Counted from the first letter of the stretch, positions 1-5,578 are shown. The stretch is 5,640 nucleotides of DNA from an uncultured Amaricoccus sp. (GCF_937858865.1 NZ_CALLYO010000374.1:1-5640); one strand, 5' to 3'. Made by a program: numbers and translations. Notes: generated by a model from the sequence alone, not told the origin.

Positions 1-192
1 CGCCGCCAGCTCCTCGATCACCGCCGCCGGCGCCATCCCCTCGGCCGGCACCGGCTCGGCGAAGCGCGCCAGCACCTCGCGGTAGCCGAGCGCCGCCCGC
101 ACCGGCGCCGCCGCCACCCCGCGGCGGTAGGCCTTCGCGTGGGAGGCGGCGGCGTCGAGGGCCGCCGCCTCGGCATCGCCGAACCCCGGCAT
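1..192 (-). CDS. Probable PLP-dependent (group II type) decarboxylase, N-terminal fragment
   Basis: Only the first 64 codons are present; the gene runs off the left edge. The peptide begins MPGFGDAEAAALDAA, continues through SHAKAYRRGV and a PVRAALGYREVLARF stretch, and reaches PVPAEGMAPAAVIEELAA. That layout resembles the N-terminus of the aromatic-L-amino-acid/glutamate decarboxylase class: an amphipathic helix, a 'PV' turn, then a 'F..P.P..G..P..vi.ela' segment. The PLP lysine and catalytic core lie outside the window, so the substrate cannot be given and the family call rests on resemblance alone. The ATG (192-190) overlaps the TGA of the dihydropyrimidinase gene (194-192) in an ATGA arrangement, which fixes the start and suggests translational coupling. 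Another fold-type I PLP enzyme is the main alternative. Confidence 0.6.
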   Translation of the reverse strand, partial: MPGFGDAEAAALDAAASHAKAYRRGVAAAPVRAALGYREVLARFAEPVPAEGMAPAAVIEELAA

Positions 193-1652
193 CAGACCCC
201 GGAGGGGATGTTGGTCGGGTCGCGCTCGATCCGACGCGGGCTGTTGAGCTCCTTCCAGGCCGCCAGCGCCCGGTGCGGCGCCGGGAAGGCCGGCCGCGGC
301 ACGAACCTGCCCCGCCCCGGCTGCGGCTGGCTGTTCCGCCCGTCCGCCCAGACCACGTCGCCGCGCGAGAGCGTGTAGCGCGCCTGCGCCGTCACCTTCA
401 GCCCCTCGAAGACGTTGTAGTCGATGATCGACTTCTGCGTCGAAGCCGACACCGTCTTCGAGAGCTTCGGATCCCAGACCACGACGTCGGCGTCCGCCCC
501 TTCGACGATCGCCCCCTTGCGCGGATAGATGTTGAGGATCTTGGCGATGTTGGAGGACGTCACCGCCACGAACTCGTTCGGCGTCAGCCGCCCGGTCTCG
601 ACCCCCTTGGTCCAGAGCACCGCCAGCCGCTCCTCGAGCCCGCCCGTCCCGTTCGGGATCGAGGGAAAGCCCTTCAGCCCCATGCGCTTCTGCTCGGTGG
701 TGAAGGCGGCGTGGTCGGTCGCCACCACCTGCAGCGACCCCGCCGCCAGCCCGGCCCAGAGGCTGTCCTGGTGGCTCCTGTCGCGGAACGGCGGCGACAT
801 CACCCGCCGCGCCGCATAGTCCCAGTCCTTGTGGAAATATTCCGTCTCGTCGAGCGTCAGATGCTGGATCAAGGGCTCGCCGTAGACCCGCATCCCCTTC
901 TGCCGCGCCCGCCTGATCGCCTCGTGCGCCTGCTCGCAGGAGACGTGCACGATGTAGAGCGGGACGCCCGCGGCATCGGCGATCATGATCGCCCGGTTCG
1001 CCGCCTCGCCCTCGACCTCGGGCGGCCGCGAATAGGCGTGCCCCTCGGGCCCGGTCAGCCCCTCCTCCATGTACTTCTTCTGCAGCTCGGCCACGATGTC
1101 GCCGTTCTCGGCATGGACGAGCGGCAGCGCCCCGAGCTCGGCGCAGCGCCTGAACGACGCATACATCTCGTCGTCCTCGACCATCAGCGCGCCCTTGTAG
1201 GCCATGAAATGCTTGAAGGTATTGACCCCGCGCTTCACCACCGCGTCCATCTCGCGCCAGATCTTCTCGTTCCAGCCGGTGATCGCCATGTGATAGCCGA
1301 CGTCGACGCAGATCTGCGGCTTCGCCTTCCGGTCCCACTCGTCGAGCGCGGCGAGCAGGCTCCCGTCCGCCCCCGGCAGCACGAAGTCGACCAGCATCGT
1401 CGTCCCGCCCGAGGCGGCGGCGAAGGTGCCCGACTCGAAGGTCTCCGCCGCCGTCGTCCCCATGAACGGCATCTCGAGGTGGGTGTGCGGGTCGATGCCG
1501 CCCGGGATGACGTAGGCGTCGGTGGCGTCGATCTCCTCGTCGCCCCGGAGGTTCTCGCCGATCGCCGCGATCGTCTCGCCCTCGACCAGCACGTCCGCCT
1601 TCCACGTCCGGTCGGCGGTGACGATGGTGCCGTTCCTGATGACCTTGCTCAC
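192..1652 (-). CDS. hydA: Dihydropyrimidinase / D-hydantoinase
   Basis: This is a cytosolic, zinc-dependent cyclic amidohydrolase that opens dihydrouracil or dihydrothymine to N-carbamoyl-beta-amino acids, or 5-substituted hydantoins to N-carbamoyl amino acids. At 486 residues it is full length for the family. The metal-site residues are all visible: H56 and H58 in GGIDPHTHLEMPF, the lysine expected to be carboxylated at K153 in FKHFMAYKG, H180 in PLVHAEN, H236 in IVHVSCEQA and D313 in ATDHAAF. Substrate-site residues expected from the family are also present (Y152, S286 in VMSPPFR, N334 in IPNGTGG). The C-terminal GRGRFVPRPAFPAPHRAL stretch is typical of the family. The start is GTG, preceded by GAGGGGAAAGC; the TGA of the upstream gene lies only 9 nt away and overlaps this ribosome binding site. 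The stop overlaps the ATG of the next gene. With the M20 hydrolase upstream, pyrimidine degradation is the likeliest role; sequence alone does not separate it from hydantoin use. Confidence 0.96.
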   Translation of the reverse strand: MSKVIRNGTIVTADRTWKADVLVEGETIAAIGENLRGDEEIDATDAYVIPGGIDPHTHLEMPFMGTTAAETFESGTFAAASGGTTMLVDFVLPGADGSLLAALDEWDRKAKPQICVDVGYHMAITGWNEKIWREMDAVVKRGVNTFKHFMAYKGALMVEDDEMYASFRRCAELGALPLVHAENGDIVAELQKKYMEEGLTGPEGHAYSRPPEVEGEAANRAIMIADAAGVPLYIVHVSCEQAHEAIRRARQKGMRVYGEPLIQHLTLDETEYFHKDWDYAARRVMSPPFRDRSHQDSLWAGLAAGSLQVVATDHAAFTTEQKRMGLKGFPSIPNGTGGLEERLAVLWTKGVETGRLTPNEFVAVTSSNIAKILNIYPRKGAIVEGADADVVVWDPKLSKTVSASTQKSIIDYNVFEGLKVTAQARYTLSRGDVVWADGRNSQPQPGRGRFVPRPAFPAPHRALAAWKELNSPRRIERDPTNIPSGV

Positions 1653-1661
1653 GCTTTCCCC

Positions 1662-2072
1662 TCAGTATCCGCCGATCGCCGCCCCAAACATTCCGCCGTA
1701 CATCCCGCCGTACATGCCCCGGTGCCTCGGCAGGCCGGAGCGGTAGAGGTCGGCGAGCGTCCCTGTCCGTGCCCGGAAGATCGCCGCGAGCCGGTGCACC
1801 CGCGGGTCGATCGCCGCCGACCGCACCTCCCGGCAGTCCGTCCGCCCGGCGCGCGCCGTCTGCGGCCGCACCTCGGCGCTGTCGCCGAAGACGTCGAGCA
1901 CCTTCGGCGCGGCCGCCGCCCGCGTCACGCAGCGCGTCAGCGCCCCCGAGGCCACGTCGAGCACCCAGGCGCTCCCCGGCTCGTCGGCGACGATGCTGTA
2001 AGGCGCCGCCTCCGCCGCCCCTCCGGCCAGCGCCAGCGCCATGGCCATCCCGGCCAGCTTCTCCAGCCTCAT
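1662..2072 (-). CDS. Small exported protein with Gly/Met/Tyr-rich tail, unknown function
   Basis: This is a 136-residue protein of unrecognised function. It starts MRLEKLAGMAMALALAGGAAEA, a classical Sec signal peptide with a likely cleavage after A22 (A-E-A, then APYS), so it is probably periplasmic or secreted. The mature part has a short motif, SAWVLDVASGALTRC, reminiscent of the 'W-x-LD-x-x-(S/T)G-x-L-x-x-C' pattern in many small bacterial hypotheticals. C48 and C80 are the only cysteines and could form a disulfide. The C-terminus after about residue 117 is a low-complexity tail in which GMYGGMYGGMFG is almost a tandem repeat, ending AAIGGY. The reading frame is open upstream to 2165, but the ATG at 2072 is preferred because it gives the signal peptide and follows a strong ribosome binding site. 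Its stop is 9 nt from the dihydropyrimidinase GTG, so the two are almost certainly co-transcribed. Confidence 0.75.
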   Translation of the reverse strand: MRLEKLAGMAMALALAGGAAEAAPYSIVADEPGSAWVLDVASGALTRCVTRAAAAPKVLDVFGDSAEVRPQTARAGRTDCREVRSAAIDPRVHRLAAIFRARTGTLADLYRSGLPRHRGMYGGMYGGMFGAAIGGY

Positions 2073-2078
2073 GCCTTG

Positions 2079-2087
2079 CTCCTCCCC
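2079..2087 (-). promoter_or_regulatory. Strong ribosome binding site fixing the start of the exported protein
   Basis: The minus strand reads GGGGAGGAG followed by a 6-nt spacer and ATG at 2072. It is one of the best Shine-Dalgarno matches in the window and supports starting the exported protein here, rather than at the ATG at 2165 that opens the frame and would bury the signal peptide. Confidence 0.7.
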
Positions 2088-2144
2088 TGGTGTCGCCGGC
2101 GTTGCGCAGCCGGTCGACTGCGGCTCATCATGCACCCGTCGGCC

Positions 2145-2159
2145 GGGCTGCACCAGCCC
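2145..2159 (-). terminator. Short hairpin between two small minus-strand genes
   Basis: A perfect 6-bp stem with a 3-nt loop (GGGCTG, CAC, CAGCCC on the plus strand) lies 49 nt beyond the stop of the 91-residue protein and 72 nt before the ATG of the exported protein. No T-run follows on the minus strand, so it is not a canonical intrinsic terminator. It could be a weak terminator, an mRNA 3'-end stabiliser or chance in GC-rich DNA. Nothing else convincing was seen in 2073-2207. Confidence 0.2.
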
Positions 2160-2207
2160 CGGCACGGCCGCAGCGGCACCGAAGCAAGCCTCCGCAAGCC
2201 CGCGGCA

Positions 2208-2483
2208 TCATTGGGACTCGCCATGGCCGTCCGGCGCCTCGGCCAGCACCCGGCGCAGGAAGTCGAGGTCGAAGGCCACCAGCGCCCGCCGCGCGCCGCC
2301 GACCGAGCAGGTGAGGCTCCCGTCGGCGATCTCCCGCGCCCCGAGCACATGCACCAGCGCCCGCCCGCCCTCGTAGTCCACCACCACCTCGCCCCCCGCC
2401 GGCTCGCCGAAATCCGCCTCGAACCCGTCGAGCCGCAGCCGCTCCCCGCCGAACCGGACCTCGAGCGAAGCGAACCGGCTCAC
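2208..2483 (-). CDS. Hypothetical 91-residue protein
   Basis: The function is not recognised. The peptide starts SRFASLEVRFGGERLRLDG after a GTG start and ends FLRRVLAEAPDGHGESQ. Alternating hydrophobic residues (SLEVRF, ERLRLDGF, EVVVDYEG, ALVHVLG) suggest a small beta-rich cytosolic protein closing with one helix (DLDFLRRVLAEA). There is no signal peptide or membrane segment, and one cysteine (SLTCSVGG). It is judged genuine because the third codon positions are almost all G or C, the residue composition is balanced and acidic, and competing frames give Arg/Ala/Pro-rich peptides. GTG at 2483 is the only reasonable start, because an in-frame TAG lies about 22 nt upstream. The ribosome binding site there (GGGGGCAGGCG) is mediocre. 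The gene begins about 55 bp downstream of the hairpin-repeat pair and may have its own promoter, although none was evident. Confidence 0.65.
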   Translation of the reverse strand: MSRFASLEVRFGGERLRLDGFEADFGEPAGGEVVVDYEGGRALVHVLGAREIADGSLTCSVGGARRALVAFDLDFLRRVLAEAPDGHGESQ

Positions 2484-2538
2484 CGCCTGCCCCCGTATGA
2501 ACCGCTACCCCAAGGCGAAAAAGGGCAGCGCCCGACCC

Positions 2539-2645
2539 GGCGGGCGAGAAGCGCCAGCGTCGTGCCGGAGGCACGCCCTCGGCGTGACGGGGCGGGGCGG
2601 GCGCTGCCCGAGGCCAGAGCCTCGGGCGGGACAGTCGGGGAGGGC
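2539..2645. repeat. Hairpin-rich interspersed-type repeat, copy 1
   Basis: This copy aligns with 2726-2831 with about eight differences over the ~100-bp core, counted by eye, one of them a single-base indel. It contains three perfect inverted repeats: CGTGCC-GGA-GGCACG (2561-2575); CACGCC-CTC-GGCGTG (2572-2586), which shares CACG with the first so that only one can form at a time; and GCCCGAGGC-CAGA-GCCTCGGGC (2606-2627). A G/C tract (ACGGGGCGGGGCGGGCG) separates the second and third. A weak match (GAAACGGTCGC, 2674-2684) further right suggests the ancestral unit may have been longer. Confidence 0.85.
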
Positions 2646-2725
2646 ACCCCTTTTCCTTCGCCGGCCCTCGTCCGAAACGGTCGCCCCGCCGCCCCCTGCA
2701 CACCCACCCGCCCCAGGACGAAGAG

Positions 2726-2831
2726 GGCAGGCGAGGAGCGCCCGCGTCGTGCCGGAGGCACGCCTTCGGCGTGACGGGGCGGGGCGGGCGCCGCCCGAGG
2801 CAGGGCCTCGGGCGGGACAGTTGGGGAGGGC
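2726..2831. repeat. Hairpin-rich interspersed-type repeat, copy 2
   Basis: This is the second, direct-orientation copy, offset 186-187 bp from the first. The same three inverted repeats are intact: CGTGCC-GGA-GGCACG (2748-2762), CACGCC-TTC-GGCGTG (2759-2773), and an 11-bp stem CCGCCCGAGGC-AGG-GCCTCGGGCGG (2791-2815). The differences from copy 1 fall mostly in loops or leave the stems paired: CTC against TTC in one loop, CAGA against AGG in another, and T against C at a stem position still able to pair with G in RNA. The copy ends about 43 nt beyond the stop codon of the 65-residue coiled-coil gene, so it would be at the 3' end of that transcript. GAAACCGGTCGC at 2856-2867 matches the right flank of copy 1. 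Confidence 0.85.
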
Positions 2832-2873
2832 GCGACCCTTCCCGCCGCGATCGCAGAAACCGGTCGCGTCGTA

Positions 2874-3071
2874 TCAGGCTTCGTAGAGCTCCAGTCGCCT
2901 CTCGATCCGCGCCACCCGCTCGTCCATCCGATCGAGCCGGTTGGAGAGGCTGGCGTACTGTGACTCGAGGATGCCGAGCCGCCCCTTGATCTCGCGCAAA
3001 TCCTCACCGTGCCGGTCCAGCGTGGCGCGGATGGCGCGAAGATGCTCGAGGATGAGGGTGTCGGTTTCCAT
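2874..3071 (-). CDS. Small coiled-coil protein, hypothetical
   Basis: This is a 65-residue, highly charged protein beginning METDTLILEHLRAIRATLD and continuing through DLREIKGRLGILESQ and LSNRLDRMDERVARIERRLELYEA. Hydrophobic residues fall in a heptad pattern (L/I/L/L/V/I/L) almost end to end, so it is predicted to form one long helix that dimerises or trimerises as a coiled coil. It has no signal peptide, membrane segment or cysteine. Short proteins with this LxxRxxRIExRLxL style are frequent in alphaproteobacterial genomes and generally lack an assigned function. The ATG follows GGAGAG with a 4-nt spacer (CTTA apart from the core), a good ribosome binding site. It starts 57 nt after the M20 hydrolase stop and could be read through from it. 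The hairpin repeat lies directly downstream. Confidence 0.8.
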   Translation of the reverse strand: METDTLILEHLRAIRATLDRHGEDLREIKGRLGILESQYASLSNRLDRMDERVARIERRLELYEA

Positions 3072-3128
3072 AAGCCTCTCCGAGAGCTCATACCTCGCCC
3101 CCTTTCCGTCAAGATAATCTGAACCCCC

Positions 3129-4379
3129 TCACGCCACAATCTCCGCCGTCTCGAGCACCGCGTGGAACAGCACGTTCGCCGCCTTCTCCGCCCAGTCCGG
3201 CGTGATCTCCTCCGCCTCGTTGTGCGAGAGCCCGTCGACGCAGGGGCACATCACCATCGTCGCCGGCGCCACCTTCGCCGCCCAGCAGGCGTCGTGCCCC
3301 GCCCCCGAGACGATGTCGCGATGCGAATACCCGAGCCGCTCCGCCGCCCCGCGCACCCGCGCCACCAGCTCCGGCGCGAAGGTGACGGGGTCGAAATGCC
3401 CGACCGGCTCGACCGCGCAGCCGACGCCCAGCCCCGCGCAGATCGCCGCCGCCTCGCGCTCGATCCGCGCCCGCATCCCGTCGAGCTTGCCCTGGTCCGG
3501 CGAGCGGATGTCGACGGTGAAGACCACCCTCCCCGGCAGCACGTTGCGCGAGTTCGGATGGAACTTCACCTGCCCGACGCCGCCCACCGCGTCCGGCTGG
3601 CTCTCCATCGCCACCCGCTGCACCATCTCCATGATCCGCGCCATGGCGAGCCCGGCGTTCACCCGCATCTTCATCGGCGTCGACCCGGTGTGCGCCTCCC
3701 GGCCGGTCAGCGTGAACTCCAGCCACCAGAGCCCCTGGCAATGCGTCACCACGCCGATCTCCCTGCCCTCCGCCTCGAGGATCGGCCCCTGCTCGATATG
3801 CAGCTCGAAATAGGCGTGCATCCTGCGCGCGCCCACCTCCTCCTCCCCCTTCCAGCCGATCCGCTCCAGCTCGTCGCCGAACCGCTTCCCCTCGGGATCG
3901 GTGCGCCCGTAGGCATAGTCCCGGTCGATCACCCCGGCGAAGACCCCGCTCGCCAGCATCGCCGGCGCGAAGCGCGCCCCCTCCTCGTTGGTCCAGTTCG
4001 TCACCACGATCGGCCGCCGCGTCCGGATGCCGAGGTCGTTCAGCGTCCGCACCACCTCGAGCGCCCCGAGCACCCCGAGCACCCCGTCGTACTTCCCCCC
4101 GGTCGGCTGGGTGTCGAGATGGCTCCCGACATAGACCGGCAGCGCCTCGGCATCCTCGCCGGCGCGGGTCGCGAACATCGTCCCCATCTGGTCGACCCCG
4201 AGCGTCAGCCCGGCCGCGTCGCACCAGCGGCGGAAGAGCGCCCGCCCCTCGGCGTCGGCGTCGGTCAGCGTCTGCCGGTTGTTGCCGCCCGCCACCCCGG
4301 GGCCGATCTTCGCCATCTCCATGATCGCGTCCCAGAGCCGGGCGCCGTCGATCTTCAGGTTGTCGCTGGGCGAGGTCAT
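3129..4379 (-). CDS. hyuC: M20-family Zn-dependent N-carbamoyl amidohydrolase (beta-ureidopropionase / L-carbamoylase type)
   Basis: This cytosolic amidohydrolase removes the carbamoyl group (releasing CO2 and ammonia) from N-carbamoyl-beta-alanine, or from an N-carbamoyl-L-amino acid. At 416 residues it has the family's normal length. The di-metal site of the hydantoinase/carbamoylase branch of peptidase M20 is complete: H87 in VGSHLDTQPTGG, D98 in KYDG, catalytic-base/ligand pair E132-E133 in NWTNEEGARF, H194 in ELHIEQGP and H386 in GLSHNEAEE. The GREAHTGSTPM segment (H230) is the usual lid/dimer-domain motif, and NSRNVLPG plus DIRSPD (N279, R292) supply expected carboxylate-binding residues. 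The ATG follows GAAGGAG with a 6-nt spacer. With dihydropyrimidinase 1.5 kb downstream on the same strand, beta-ureidopropionase (often called PydC) is the likeliest role. Allantoate amidohydrolase and L-carbamoylase belong to the same family and cannot be excluded by motif alone. Confidence 0.92.
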   Translation of the reverse strand: MTSPSDNLKIDGARLWDAIMEMAKIGPGVAGGNNRQTLTDADAEGRALFRRWCDAAGLTLGVDQMGTMFATRAGEDAEALPVYVGSHLDTQPTGGKYDGVLGVLGALEVVRTLNDLGIRTRRPIVVTNWTNEEGARFAPAMLASGVFAGVIDRDYAYGRTDPEGKRFGDELERIGWKGEEEVGARRMHAYFELHIEQGPILEAEGREIGVVTHCQGLWWLEFTLTGREAHTGSTPMKMRVNAGLAMARIMEMVQRVAMESQPDAVGGVGQVKFHPNSRNVLPGRVVFTVDIRSPDQGKLDGMRARIEREAAAICAGLGVGCAVEPVGHFDPVTFAPELVARVRGAAERLGYSHRDIVSGAGHDACWAAKVAPATMVMCPCVDGLSHNEAEEITPDWAEKAANVLFHAVLETAEIVA

Positions 4380-4410
4380 CGCGGGCTCCTTCGGACAGGC
4401 TCTCCCCCCT

Positions 4411-4440
4411 TGTGTAGGTCGCCCCCCCGCGGCCGCGCAA
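4411..4440 (-). promoter_or_regulatory. Candidate sigma-70-like promoter for the M20 hydrolase
   Basis: On the minus strand TTGCGC (4440-4435) is followed 18 nt later by TACACA (4416-4411), the most AT-rich hexamer in this stretch. It is 31 nt upstream of the ATG, which would leave a leader of roughly 25 nt. Each hexamer matches the consensus at only three of six positions, so this is a positional guess rather than a confident promoter. Confidence 0.25.
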
Positions 4441-4504
4441 GCCGAGCTTTTCCCACTGCGCAGCCGCCCCGCCCGCGGCTAAGCTCGCCGCAGGGGAATC
4501 GGCG

Positions 4505-4534
4505 CCGGACCCCGTTGGGCCGGACGCCGTTGGG
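4505..4534 (+). repeat. 15-bp tandem duplication in the leader of the membrane-protein gene
   Basis: Two adjacent 15-base units, CCGGACCCCGTTGGG (4505-4519) and CCGGACGCCGTTGGG (4520-4534), differ at one base. They end 16 nt before the ATG of the membrane-anchored protein and directly abut its ribosome binding site (AGAGGGAG, about 4537-4544). This could be a replication-slippage duplication or a paired protein-binding or RNA-structure element. Confidence 0.7.
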
Positions 4535-4550
4535 AAAGAGGGAGCACGAC

Positions 4551-5495
4551 ATGCAGAAGAACCAGCTCATCGCGGTGGCCGGCGGAGCCTTGCTCTTCCT
4601 GCTCGGCCTCGTGATCGGCATCTCGGTCGCCGGGCCGGACGAGATGGCGATCGAGGAGGCGGTCGCCGGCCGGGTCGACGCCGCCGTCGCGGCGCAGAAC
4701 CAGCGGCTCGACAAGCTCGAGGCCAGCGTCGCCACCCTCTCGGGCGAGCTCGGCGGCCGCCTCGAGGGGCTCGGCGGCACGGTCGACGCCGGCGCCAGGA
4801 CGATGGACGAGATCGGCAGCCGCCTCGGCGACGTCGGCACCCGCCTCGGCGACAGCCTCGCCGACCTCGGCCAGTCGCTCGCCGGCGCCATCGAGGACTC
4901 CAAGGCCGCGAGCCTCGCCGCGCTCGAGAGCGGCCTCGCCGGCCTGCGCGGGCAGATCTCCTCCCCCGCCGCACCCGCCGCCGAGGACGCGCCGACCGCC
5001 GCCACGCCGGCCGACCCGGGCACCCCGCCCGAAGGCCTCTCCGCCGGCGAGACCGCCCTTCTCTCGGACGGCGCGCTCCGCGTCTTCGTCTCGCGCGTCG
5101 ACGACGCGGCCGGCGAGGCCAGCCTCCGCGCCAACGGCCAGGACTTCGCCCTCGCCGTCGGCGACGCCGCCACCGTGGCGAGCGCGGCCGGCGACTGCCG
5201 GCTGAGCCTCGACGCCGTCGACCGCGGCCACGCCAGCGTCTCCGGCGCCTGCGGCGACGCCCTGCCCGCCCCGGACGGCGCGGCGCCCGGCACCACCGTC
5301 GACCTCGCCGAGGGCCTCCGGGTCTTCGTCTCCGGCGTCGGCGACGACGGCGCCCGCCTCGCGATCAACGGCGTCGCCACGCAGACCGTGCCGCTCGGCC
5401 AGTCGGTCGAAGTGCGGGTGGGCGACCGGTCCTGCCGCGTCAGCGTCGAGAACATCGACCGCGGCCGCGTCGCGCTCGGCTACGTCTGCGGCTGA
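4551..5495 (+). CDS. Membrane-anchored coiled-coil protein with two related Cys-containing domains
   Basis: This is a 314-residue protein of unrecognised function. Residues 1-4 are short and polar (MQKN). Residues 5-27 form one uncleaved hydrophobic helix (LIAVAGGALLFLLGLVIGISVAG), which should anchor the protein in the inner membrane with the rest in the periplasm. Residues about 33-135 are helical with heptad-like spacing (QNQRLDKLEASVATLSGEL, then RLGDVGTRLGDSLADLGQSL), a likely coiled coil. Residues 138-165 are a Pro/Ala/Thr linker. Then come two tandem domains, about 166-235 and 247-314, that align with each other: both open with a 'LRVFVS.V' strand and close with 'CR-S-----DRG-------CG'. 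Cysteines are C216/C234 and C295/C313, one likely disulfide per domain. The ATG follows AGAGGGAG. The gene is divergent from the M20 hydrolase with a 171-bp gap, so it is a separate transcription unit and probably unrelated to pyrimidine breakdown. Confidence 0.85.
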   Translation: MQKNQLIAVAGGALLFLLGLVIGISVAGPDEMAIEEAVAGRVDAAVAAQNQRLDKLEASVATLSGELGGRLEGLGGTVDAGARTMDEIGSRLGDVGTRLGDSLADLGQSLAGAIEDSKAASLAALESGLAGLRGQISSPAAPAAEDAPTAATPADPGTPPEGLSAGETALLSDGALRVFVSRVDDAAGEASLRANGQDFALAVGDAATVASAAGDCRLSLDAVDRGHASVSGACGDALPAPDGAAPGTTVDLAEGLRVFVSGVGDDGARLAINGVATQTVPLGQSVEVRVGDRSCRVSVENIDRGRVALGYVCG

Positions 5496-5578
5496 GCCCG
5501 CGCCCTCCGGCGCCGGCAGCGGCACGACATCCTGCCCCTGCCGACGCCTCCAACGAGCACGGGCGGGGATGAGCCGAC

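Larger units (their letters stand above)
2484..2873. other. Gene-free stretch dominated by a repeat pair
   Basis: These 390 bases between the coiled-coil protein and the 91-residue protein hold no credible gene. They contain two copies of a hairpin-rich repeat, an 87-base spacer (2646-2732) that is C-rich with a short CCTTTTCC patch, and short flanks. Reading frames across the region are Arg/Pro/Ala-rich and are shifted between the two repeat copies, which argues against coding. Confidence 0.75.

Noticed and set aside
2073..2165. N-terminal extension of the exported protein to the ATG at 2165
   Set aside because: The extension is polar, would bury a clear signal peptide, and covers a hairpin. 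The ATG at 2072 has a strong Shine-Dalgarno.
2128..2208. Short 26-codon frame whose ATG overlaps the stop of the 91-residue protein (TGATG)
   Set aside because: The peptide is Arg/Gly/Ala-rich with no ribosome binding site of note, and the overlap is probably chance.
273..2774. Very long open frame on the plus strand opposite the dihydropyrimidinase and the small genes
   Set aside because: It encodes an Arg/His/Pro/Leu-rich peptide with no domain and lies antisense to a gene with complete catalytic motifs. Such frames arise because stop codons are rare in very GC-rich DNA.
2539..2831. CRISPR array or insertion sequence
   Set aside because: There are only two copies of a ~105-bp unit, with no short regular repeat-spacer pattern, and no transposase or long terminal inverted repeats are present.
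2480..3139. Minus-strand frame running through both repeat copies and over the coiled-coil gene
   Set aside because: It reads the repeats as PSPTVPPEAL... peptides, but the 1-nt indel between copies puts their remainder in different frames, so the repeats are not under coding constraint. The overlapping 65-residue frame is a better gene.
3162..4550. Plus-strand open frame continuing upstream of the membrane-protein ATG, antisense to the M20 hydrolase
   Set aside because: The upstream part is an Arg/His/Pro/Asp-rich shadow of the hydrolase gene. The real protein starts at 4551, after a Shine-Dalgarno and with a clear membrane anchor.
4376..5525. Long minus-strand frames antisense to the membrane-anchored protein
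   Set aside because: They encode Ala/Arg/Ser/Pro-rich low-complexity peptides, whereas the plus-strand frame has a membrane segment, a coiled coil and an internal domain duplication.
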